From NCBI GenBank assembly GCA_017743275.1, contig JAGHZG010000139.1, positions 1-5,502 on the forward strand: 5,502 nucleotides of DNA, in the 5' to 3' direction. Positions 1-5,502 of the stretch are shown one piece after another. The translations under genes and the position numbers were made by a program. Position 1 is the first letter of the stretch. The number at the start of each line of letters is the position of its first letter. The notes below the pieces were generated by a model, which made no database searches, was not told the DNA's origin, and saw only the letters and a list, made by a program, of their open reading frames with translations. This DNA is from Chloroflexota bacterium. Lineage in GTDB: Bacteria; Chloroflexota; Anaerolineae; B4-G1; DUEL01.

Positions 1-46
1 GCGTAGGCTTTAGCCTGCGAATACAGGCCTGGCGGCCTGCGCTACA
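1..46. repeat. Small palindromic repeats downstream of acpP
   Basis: Two short inverted repeats lie side by side. Positions 2-9 pair with 12-19 (CGTAGGCT against AGCCTGCG, one G-T wobble), and 24-29 pair with 34-39 (CAGGCC/GGCCTG, 4-nt loop). The wording, in which 'AGGC..GCCT' is reiterated, looks like the REP-like palindromes common between genes in some GC-rich environmental bacteria. It may continue beyond the left edge. The rest of the stretch to position 109 shows no gene and no convincing U-tract terminator for acpP. Confidence 0.45.
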
Positions 47-109
47 GGGGCATGCTTTCGCTGCGTCTTTGATAGCGCTTGCCCGGGGGCTCCCTGGTAG
101 GTAATTACG

Positions 110-346
110 TTACGCCATCATATGGGTTTCAATGTAGCGGACGGCGTCGCCCACGGTTTTGATCTGCTGGGCCTCCTCGTCGGAGATGGTCCCCCCGAAC
201 TCCTCCTCAAACGCCATGACCAGTTCCACCAGGTCCAGGGAATCGGCCCCCAGGTCCTCGCGGAAGCGGGCGTCCATCGTCACCTTCTCCGGCTCCACGC
301 TCAGCAGGTCCACAATGATTTTGACGACGCGTTCGTAGATGCTCAT
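110..346 (-). CDS. acpP: Acyl carrier protein
   Basis: This 78-residue protein has the same length as E. coli AcpP. It carries growing acyl chains as thioesters on a 4'-phosphopantetheine arm in the cytoplasmic type II fatty-acid synthase. The attachment site is the canonical Asp-Ser-Leu motif at residues 35-37, with Ser36 as the modified residue, preceded by EDLGA and followed by the acidic recognition helix ([14 protein letters not shown]). The C-terminal helix has the usual IsDEEAxxI-x-TVGDAVxYI pattern. The ATG start is fixed by an excellent Shine-Dalgarno, AAGGAGG at 353-359, six bases upstream. A strong promoter lies just beyond (374-401). The gene stands alone here, divergent from fni; fab genes, if linked, would lie past the left edge. 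A specialised polyketide or secondary carrier role cannot be excluded from sequence, but the motif set is that of housekeeping AcpP. Confidence 0.95.
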   Translation of the reverse strand: MSIYERVVKIIVDLLSVEPEKVTMDARFREDLGADSLDLVELVMAFEEEFGGTISDEEAQQIKTVGDAVRYIETHMMA

Positions 347-373
347 TGTGCTCCTCCTTTCAGGATGGCAGAT

Positions 374-401
374 ATTGTAGTGCGGGCGGCGAATTTGTCA
401 A
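374..401 (-). promoter_or_regulatory. Sigma-70 promoter for acpP
   Basis: Read on the minus strand there is a perfect -35 box TTGACA (401-396), a 16-bp spacer and a -10 box TACAAT (379-374). Transcription would begin near 367, giving a leader of about 20 nt that contains the AAGGAGG ribosome site. The match to consensus and the position immediately before acpP make this a convincing housekeeping promoter. Confidence 0.8.
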
Positions 402-412
402 CTATGGTAATA

Positions 413-444
413 TTGTAGGACAACTGCGAGCAGTTGTCCTACAA
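413..444. repeat. Perfect palindrome between divergent promoters
   Basis: TTGTAGGACAACTG (413-426) and its exact reverse complement (431-444) flank a CGAG loop, giving a 14-bp perfect stem. It lies between the two divergent -35 boxes; its centre (428.5) is almost exactly midway between them (401 and 457). It could be a shared operator for acpP and fni, or a mobile REP-like palindrome that landed in the gap. Sequence alone does not decide. Confidence 0.8.
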
Positions 445-456
445 ACGTCATCCCTG

Positions 457-485
457 TTGACAAACCGCCAGCCTGCTGGTATGAT
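457..485 (+). promoter_or_regulatory. Sigma-70 promoter for fni
   Basis: A perfect -35 box TTGACA (457-462), a 17-bp spacer and a -10 box TATGAT (480-485, one mismatch to consensus) predict initiation near 492. This leaves a leader of about 27 nt before the fni TTG start, with AGGAG at 506-510. Confidence 0.82.
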
Positions 486-518
486 GCTATTACCTAAAAC
501 ACTCCAGGAGCGAAATCG

Positions 519-1592
<1,074 letters not shown>

Positions 1593-1612
1593 AACTTCGT
1601 GCCCTTCGTGGA

Positions 1613-2332
1613 TCAACCCTCTGCGCTCTCTGCGTCTCTGCGGTGAATTTGGCGGCGGGGGATGCGGGCCAGCACCCGCAGCCCCAGTGCCTCCAGTTCC
1701 CCCTCCTCCCGGACCGTCGGGTCCAGGTAGTGCCAGAGAAGGGCCAGCCCCACCCCGACCCCCAGCGCCAGCGCCAGCCGAATCGCCGGGCCCAGCAGTT
1801 GCGCTCGCAGGGACGGCGGGAGCGGCATCGGCACGGGTTCATCCAGCAGCCGGGCCGCCGGCCCCGCCTCCTGGGGCCAGGGAATCTGCGGGAAGTAGAC
1901 CGCGCCGTTCTCCGTCAGTTCCGCCGCTATTGCCTGCGCCACCGCCACCGCCTGTGCCGGGTCGGGCCAGGTGAGGTAGACCACCAGGATGGACTGCGCG
2001 TTGTCGCTGACGATGGCGCCCTGGATGGCCGCGGGGTCGGCGGAGAGGCCCCCTCCCGCCAGCCGCGCGGCGACGGCCTCCGCGAAGGCCCGCGTCCGGG
2101 CGACGTCCGCCAGCCCGTTGGCGATGTACTCCGACGTCAGCCAGGAGTAGTATCGGTCGTAGTCCACACTCAGCCCGGCGGGGACGGTCCCGGCGGCGAA
2201 GCGCATGACCACCTGGTAGAACGTCGGCGGGGGCCGGTAGGTGACCAGCAGGTGAGCCAGCACCACCAACACCGGGGCCGCCACCAGCCACCAGCGCCGC
2301 CAGAGAATCCTCAAAAACGCGCGGAGTTCCAC
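1613..2332 (-). CDS. Wzz-like polysaccharide chain-length / copolymerase protein
   Basis: This is a probable inner-membrane protein that controls polysaccharide chain length or export with a polymerase or flippase. The architecture is typical of the Wzz superfamily. A short cytoplasmic N-terminus (MELRAFLRILWRRWW) leads into a first membrane segment at about 15-31. An extracytoplasmic domain of about 140 residues is rich in Ala and Gln. A proline-rich segment (EPVPMPLPPSL, 165-175) precedes a glycine-spaced second membrane segment (180-200), and a short tail ends LEALGLRVLARIPR. No tyrosine-kinase domain or Walker motif is fused to it. The start chosen is GTG at 2332, because AGGAGG (2337-2342) lies just before it; the spacer is short (4 nt). 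An in-frame ATG at 2374 would read through repeat sequence and is rejected. The last 12 residues (228-239) come from a CGCAGAG repeat. The gene follows the glycosyltransferase on the same strand, 83 bp downstream, and is probably co-transcribed. The exact polysaccharide is unknown. Confidence 0.75.
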   Translation of the reverse strand: MELRAFLRILWRRWWLVAAPVLVVLAHLLVTYRPPPTFYQVVMRFAAGTVPAGLSVDYDRYYSWLTSEYIANGLADVARTRAFAEAVAARLAGGGLSADPAAIQGAIVSDNAQSILVVYLTWPDPAQAVAVAQAIAAELTENGAVYFPQIPWPQEAGPAARLLDEPVPMPLPPSLRAQLLGPAIRLALALGVGVGLALLWHYLDPTVREEGELEALGLRVLARIPRRQIHRRDAESAEG

Positions 2333-2350
2333 GGCACCTCCTGGAATTTT

Positions 2351-2413
2351 ACCACGAAGACACGAAGACACCAAATGAAGAAATTTTTTTAAGATTCTTC
2401 GTGTCTTTGTGGT
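2351..2413. repeat. Inverted CACGAAG repeat between glycosyltransferase and wzz-like
   Basis: ACCACGAAGACACGAAG (2351-2367) pairs with 2397-2413 over 17 positions with a single G-T wobble, enclosing a 29-nt AT-rich loop that contains seven T in a row (2384-2390). It fills most of the 83-bp gap between two co-directional genes. On the minus-strand transcript no U-run follows the stem, so read-through into the wzz-like gene is plausible. Confidence 0.8.
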
Positions 2414-2415
2414 TT

Positions 2416-3492
2416 TCAGAGAGTCTTCAGTACCTCTGCAAGGATTCGCTCCTTAAACACCCTGCGGTCAAACCGGGCCGCGTTGCGGACGCACTCCTGC
2501 GGGTCCACGGACTCCGGATCAAAGGAACGGACGGCCTGGGCCAGCGCCTCCGCCGTCGGTTCGTGGAAGAAGACGCCGGTTCGGCCCGGAAGGACGGTAT
2601 CCAGCGCGCCGCCCGCGCCGAAGGCAATGACGGGCCGCCCGGCGGCCTGGGCCTGCACGGGCGCGATGCCGAAGTCCTCCACGCCGGGCAGGACGTAGGC
2701 CCGGCAACGAGCGAAGAGGTCGGGCAGGTCGGCGTCAGGGACGCGCCCCAGGAAGGTGACCGTCGGCCCGGCCATAGATTCCAGCCGGGGCCGATCCCGC
2801 CCGTCCCCCGCGATGACCAGCGGCAGGCCCAACCGGCTGAAGGCCTCCACCGCCAGGTCAATCCGCCGGTACGGAACCAGCCGGGAGACGATGAGGTAGT
2901 AGTCGTCGTGCGCGGGCGCGGGGCGGAAGCGGGCCGTATCCACCGGCGGGTAGATGATGACGGACTCCCGGCCGTAGTAGCGGCGGAGGCGGGCCTGGAC
3001 TTCTCGGGAGATGGCGATGAACCGGGTGACCCGCTGGGCCGCCCGCCAGTCCCACCGGCGCAGGACCGCGATGAGGGGCCGGAGCGCCTGCCGCACGGGG
3101 GCCGGTAGCCCCTCGCGCGCCGCGTAGTCCTCAAAGTTCCAGACGAAACGGGTCGGCGTCAGGCAGTAGCAGATGTGGACGGCCCGTCCCGTCCGCACTC
3201 CGTGGCAGAAGCCGGATTTGTTGCTCAGGACGACGTCGTACCCGGAGAGGTCCAGGCCGGCGAAGGCCAGCGGGTAGAGGGGCAGGTAGGGCTGATGGTG
3301 ACGGTAGATGCCCGGCAGGCGGTCCATCCAGGTGGTGCGGATGTCCCAGGACCGGTAGGCCGAGGGCATCCCGTCCCGCCAGTAGATGGACGTGTAGACG
3401 GGGGCCCCCGGGAACGTCTCCACCAGGGTCTCCAGGACGTCCTCGGCACCCCCGCGCTGATTGAGCCAGTCGTGAACCAGGGATAGCCGCAT
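2416..3492 (-). CDS. GT4-family glycosyltransferase (WbaZ-like)
   Basis: This is a predicted cytosolic or membrane-associated GT-B glycosyltransferase that transfers a sugar from a nucleotide donor during envelope or exopolysaccharide assembly. It has 358 residues. The N-terminal acceptor domain begins MRLSLVHDWL with the glycine loop RGGAED (13-18). It continues with features of the WbaZ-like mannosyltransferase subgroup: PVYTSIYW (31-38), LDLSGYDVVLS (80-90) and HICYCLTPTRFVW (106-118). The C-terminal donor domain has SRLVPYRRIDLAVEAF (203-218), the VIAGDG loop (226-231), FLGRVPD (247-253), and LPGVEDFGIAPVQAQAAGRPVIAFG (268-292). Two donor-pocket positions differ from the usual pattern: Arg209 where Lys is typical, and Gln280 as the second residue of the E-X7-E motif (Glu272 is kept). 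The ATG at 3492 is chosen because homology starts exactly there; upstream in-frame codons lie in repeats. Its ribosome site (GGCGGT) is weak. Sugar specificity cannot be read from the sequence. Confidence 0.88.
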   Translation of the reverse strand: MRLSLVHDWLNQRGGAEDVLETLVETFPGAPVYTSIYWRDGMPSAYRSWDIRTTWMDRLPGIYRHHQPYLPLYPLAFAGLDLSGYDVVLSNKSGFCHGVRTGRAVHICYCLTPTRFVWNFEDYAAREGLPAPVRQALRPLIAVLRRWDWRAAQRVTRFIAISREVQARLRRYYGRESVIIYPPVDTARFRPAPAHDDYYLIVSRLVPYRRIDLAVEAFSRLGLPLVIAGDGRDRPRLESMAGPTVTFLGRVPDADLPDLFARCRAYVLPGVEDFGIAPVQAQAAGRPVIAFGAGGALDTVLPGRTGVFFHEPTAEALAQAVRSFDPESVDPQECVRNAARFDRRVFKERILAEVLKTL

Positions 3493-3525
3493 TGTAATTA
3501 CCGCCGATTGAAATCGCCCTCTCTG

Positions 3526-3637
3526 GGCACTTCGTGCCGGGTGTCGGCCTCCGCCGACACTCTGAGGTCGGCGAAGGCCGACCAAAGGCCTGCGGCCCAG
3601 GAAGGCTGACTTCAGTCAGCGCCGATGGGACATCGGC
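3526..3637. repeat. Multi-hairpin repeat, copy A
   Basis: A run of palindromes: 3526-3530/3534-3538 (GGCAC/GTGCC), 3541-3548/3553-3560 (GTGTCGGC, 8-bp stem), 3566-3572/3577-3583 (GGTCGGC, 7-bp stem), 3605-3610/3615-3620 (GCTGAC/GTCAGC) and 3621-3627/3631-3637 (GCCGATG/CATCGGC). The second and third are also near reverse complements of each other, so 3543-3558 can pair with 3567-3582 as one 16-bp stem with a single mismatch. The core (3543-3620) is repeated as copy B about 118 bp further on. No open reading frame here looks real. Confidence 0.85.
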
Positions 3638-3659
3638 CTCTGATCGCTCCCGCGCCCGG

Positions 3660-3738
3660 CGTCGGCCTGCGCCGACACCCCCGGTCGGCGCAGGCCGACC
3701 GAAGGCCGGCGGCCCAGGAAGGGTGACTTCCAGTCACC
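3660..3738. repeat. Multi-hairpin repeat, copy B
   Basis: This second copy has stems at 3661-3666/3671-3676 (GTCGGC), 3683-3689/3694-3700 (GGTCGGC) and 3722-3727/3733-3738 (GGTGAC/GTCACC). The first two combine into a perfect 16-bp long stem, 3661-3676 with 3684-3699. The segment AAGGCC-N-GCGGCCCAGGAAGG is shared with copy A. Together with copy A and the CACGAAG pair it explains most of the 318-bp gene-free stretch 3493-3810. I see no clear promoter for the glycosyltransferase in that stretch. Confidence 0.85.
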
Positions 3739-3763
3739 GCTTAAACAGTTACGCCGCATTTAG

Positions 3764-3803
3764 CCGCGAAAGGCACGAAAAAACTCTTCGTGTCCTTTGT
3801 GGT
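3764..3803. repeat. Inverted CACGAAG repeat after the lipoprotein gene
   Basis: CCGCGAAAGGCACGAA (3764-3779) and TTCGTGTCCTTTGTGG (3787-3802) form an imperfect inverted pair with a perfect 6-bp core next to a 7-nt loop. It begins 8 bp past the lipoprotein stop on the minus strand, so it would form a hairpin at the 3' end of that mRNA. This is the same repeat family as at 1546, 2351 and 4534. Confidence 0.7.
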
Positions 3804-3810
3804 TTTTGAC

Positions 3811-4620
3811 TCATTGCGGGCGCAGGGCCTGCTCCACGATGGCCTGGCCCTGGGGACCGATGGTCCACTGCAGCCACTCCCGCAGCGCGCCGGTCGGTTC
3901 GGCCCGCGCGGCCCAGCGGCAGGTGCAGGAGAGGGGATAGTCGGCGGCCGGGGCGGGAGACCGTCCCTCCAGCACCAGCACGCGGACGTTTCCACTCACC
4001 CGGCTGAGGGGGACGTATCCGATGGCGCCGGGGGTCTGGGCCACCAGGTCCAGCATGCTCTCATCATCGGGGACGACGCGCGCCGTCAGCGTGAGGTCCC
4101 ACGGGCCCAGGACGGCCGCTTTCACCAGCGAGTGGGTGCCGGCCCCCCTCTCCCGACTGACCACCTGGATGGGGGTGCCGTCGGGCCATTCGCCGATACG
4201 CCCCCGCAGGACCTCCCGCAACTCCGCCAGGGTCAGGCCCTCCACCGGTACGGCGGGATGGACAATGATCGCCAGCGCGTCGCCAGCGAAGGGATGGGTC
4301 CATAATGGGGCCTCATCGGTCCAGAGGAGGGCCGCCCCGTCGGCCGCGCCGGCCTGCAGGCGGTCCAGAGCGAAGCGGTCGTTGAAGACCTGCACCTCTA
4401 TCGCCACCCACGGCTTCTGGCGGTGGTAGGCCAGGGCCAGTGCCTGGACCGGCCGCTCACAGGCGTCGGAGACAACGATGCGGAGCGTGACCGGCGCCGG
4501 GGTGACGGTGAGCGGCTGAGGGGCGCAGGCGGCCACGAACAGGAACACGAATAACACGAATTTACACGAATGAGACACGAATTCGCTCTTTGCGCCTTTG
4601 TGTCTTTGTGTGAGAATCAC
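3811..4620 (-). CDS. PstS-like substrate-binding lipoprotein
   Basis: This is a predicted membrane-anchored, extracytoplasmic type 2 periplasmic-binding protein of the phosphate-binding (PstS-like) group. The 269-residue product has a signal peptide with hydrophobic core FVLFVFLFVAAC (21-32); VAAC is a lipobox and Cys32 the expected lipidation site. The mature part shows the PstS-like order: LRIVVSDAC (46-54), FAGDALAIIVHP (111-122), GLTLAELREVLRGRIGEW (128-145), VVSRERGAGTHSLVKAAVLG (153-172), DDESMLDLVAQTPGAIGYVPLS (185-206), YPLS (228-231) and GQAIVEQA (258-265). The usual Ser of the G-S-G-T ligand loop is Ala160, and the N-terminal loop lacks the usual G-S-T, so the ligand may not be phosphate. 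The start is GTG at 4620, overlapping the uppP stop as GTGA and suggesting translational coupling. GTG at 4578 (255 residues, 18-residue signal) is a good alternative. No permease or ATPase is nearby. The signal peptide is encoded by intergenic repeat sequence. Confidence 0.8.
   Translation of the reverse strand: MILTQRHKGAKSEFVSHSCKFVLFVFLFVAACAPQPLTVTPAPVTLRIVVSDACERPVQALALAYHRQKPWVAIEVQVFNDRFALDRLQAGAADGAALLWTDEAPLWTHPFAGDALAIIVHPAVPVEGLTLAELREVLRGRIGEWPDGTPIQVVSRERGAGTHSLVKAAVLGPWDLTLTARVVPDDESMLDLVAQTPGAIGYVPLSRVSGNVRVLVLEGRSPAPAADYPLSCTCRWAARAEPTGALREWLQWTIGPQGQAIVEQALRPQ
4534..4616. repeat. CACGAA repeat array inside the lipoprotein gene start
   Basis: Five CACGAA units start at 4534, 4546, 4555, 4565 and 4576 (spacing 9-12 bp). 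They are followed by a second repeat type made of CTTTG/TGTG units (4585-4614). On the minus strand each unit reads TTCGTG, which in the lipoprotein frame is mostly Phe-Val. The array thus encodes the signal-peptide core. It starts immediately after the uppP stop codon. Confidence 0.8.
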
Positions 4621-5453
4621 CCCCGCAGGGCGGCAACGGTCAGGCCCAGGATGCCCAGCAGGATGCAGTACAGGGCGAAAGGATAGAGGGGGCGCCGCCG
4701 GACATAGTTCAGCAGAAAATGGATGGCGGCAAAGCCGGACACCAGGGCAGTCAGGAAGCCAGCGACCAGGAGGGGAGCCTCTCCGGCCAGAGTTCCGGCC
4801 CGGGCCATTTGCCATAACTGCATAGCCCCTGCGCCCAGGATGATGGGGGCGGAGAGCAGGAAACTGAAGCGGGCGGCGGCCTCCCGTTCCAGCCCCCGGC
4901 CCAGCCCGGCGGCGATGGTGGCGCCGGAGCGGGAGACGCCGGGGAGGATGGCGACGGCCTGGGCCAGCCCCACCACCAGCGCGTCGGCCCAGGAGAGGGC
5001 CGGAAGGGCGCGGGGGGCGCGTGGATTCAAAACGGAAGATCGCCGTGCCCACCCCAGTTCGGCCAGGGTCAGGAGGGCGGCGGTGAGGAGAAGGAACCCG
5101 GCGGCCGCGTCCGGTCGGGCGAACATCCCCTCAAAGAAGTCCTCCAGCAGGACCCCCGCCAGAACGCCGGGAATGGTGCCGACGATGAGGAGAAGAAACA
5201 GGCGGGCGCCGGGGTCGTTCAGGGAGCGGGCGCGCAGCCCCACCCAGGCCCCCCGAAGCAGGGCGAGCCAGTCTCGCCAGAAGTAGGCGATGACGGCGAC
5301 CAGCGTCCCCCAATGGACCATGGCGTCAAAGGCCAGGCTGGGGATGGGCCAGCCCAGCAGCCAGGGGACCAGGACCAGGTGCCCGGAACTGCTGATGGGC
5401 AGGAATTCCGTGGCCCCCTGCAGGAGACCCAGGAAGAGCGCGCGTGGGTCCAC
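4617..5453 (-). CDS. uppP: Undecaprenyl-diphosphatase UppP (BacA family)
   Basis: This integral membrane phosphatase converts undecaprenyl diphosphate to undecaprenyl phosphate, recycling the lipid carrier for peptidoglycan and other surface polymers. Overproduction of the family is known to give bacitracin resistance. The 278-residue length is typical. Signature regions are QGATEFLPISSSGHL (12-26), containing the (Q/E)-X3-E motif with Gln12 and Glu16 plus the catalytic-region Ser and His25, and PGVSRSGAT (171-179) with the essential Arg175. The rest is hydrophobic, with segments near 40-57, 84-102, 117-133, 154-170, 196-214, 226-247 and 256-275. The start is GTG at 5453, supported by AGGAG (5460-5464) six bases upstream; the family N-terminus fits it. 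The promoter probably lies beyond the right edge. It is the first gene of a unit with the PstS-like lipoprotein, whose start overlaps its stop. Confidence 0.95.
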   Translation of the reverse strand: MDPRALFLGLLQGATEFLPISSSGHLVLVPWLLGWPIPSLAFDAMVHWGTLVAVIAYFWRDWLALLRGAWVGLRARSLNDPGARLFLLLIVGTIPGVLAGVLLEDFFEGMFARPDAAAGFLLLTAALLTLAELGWARRSSVLNPRAPRALPALSWADALVVGLAQAVAILPGVSRSGATIAAGLGRGLEREAAARFSFLLSAPIILGAGAMQLWQMARAGTLAGEAPLLVAGFLTALVSGFAAIHFLLNYVRRRPLYPFALYCILLGILGLTVAALRG

Positions 5454-5502
5454 TTTAGACTCCTCTCTCCATTGATGCCAGGATAGAGAAAAACTCTGAG
5501 AG

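Noticed and set aside
2384..2390. T7 run as a rho-independent terminator
   Set aside because: It lies in the loop of the repeat hairpin rather than after a stem, so it does not fit an intrinsic terminator for either strand.
3493..3585. Upstream ATG at 3585 for the glycosyltransferase
   Set aside because: The extra 31 residues are encoded by the palindromic repeats and have no family similarity; homology starts exactly at the ATG at 3492.
3541..3738. Possible CRISPR array
   Set aside because: Only two diverged copies of about 79 bp, themselves strings of palindromes, with no regular short repeat and spacer alternation and no cas gene.
3493..3810. Possible structured RNA gene or riboswitch before the glycosyltransferase
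   Set aside because: The hairpins are strong, but the element is duplicated and repeat-like, no known riboswitch core is recognisable, and no promoter or terminator frames it; kept as a repeat with a covariation note.
4621..5052. Upstream extension of the lipoprotein reading frame to an ATG at 5052
   Set aside because: It would overlap uppP by over 400 bp, is low-complexity Arg/Pro/Gly sequence, and would bury the signal peptide inside the protein.

Overview
The window is GC-rich bacterial DNA with six genes. The gene set is an acyl carrier protein, FMN-type isopentenyl-diphosphate isomerase, a Wzz-like chain-length protein, a GT4 glycosyltransferase, a PstS-like lipoprotein and UppP. Short intergenic gaps are packed with palindromic and CACGAAG-type repeats. 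This style of genome resembles uncultured Chloroflexota (Anaerolineae-like), but that placement is inference from gene style and repeat style, not from a phylogenetic marker.

Layout. Positions 1-109 hold small palindromic repeats downstream of the acyl carrier protein gene. acpP (110-346, minus) and fni (519-1592, plus) are divergent. Their 172-bp gap contains two near-consensus sigma-70 promoters facing outward and a perfect 14-bp-arm palindrome almost exactly midway between the two -35 boxes. fni runs convergently into a minus-strand polysaccharide pair: glycosyltransferase (2416-3492) followed by wzz-like (1613-2332). Only 20 bp separate the fni and wzz stops, and they lie in or beside a repeat hairpin. 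Positions 3493-3810 contain no gene but hold two copies of a multi-hairpin repeat plus one CACGAAG repeat pair. Beyond this is a second minus-strand unit: uppP (4617-5453) followed by a PstS-like lipoprotein gene (3811-4620), with a GTGA stop/start overlap.

How the genes fit together. Fni makes or balances the C5 isoprenoid units from which undecaprenyl carriers are built. UppP regenerates undecaprenyl phosphate by removing a phosphate outside the membrane. The glycosyltransferase and Wzz-like protein probably act in envelope or exopolysaccharide synthesis, which depends on that carrier. The acyl carrier protein serves fatty-acid synthesis. A loose envelope-lipid theme is therefore visible, but the genes lie in at least four transcription units and no dedicated pathway is proven.

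The most unusual feature is how far the dispersed repeats reach into genes. The last 15 residues of Fni, the last 12 of the Wzz-like protein and the whole signal peptide of the lipoprotein are encoded by repeat sequence. I found no CRISPR array, tRNA, rRNA, transposase or clearly new multi-gene system.
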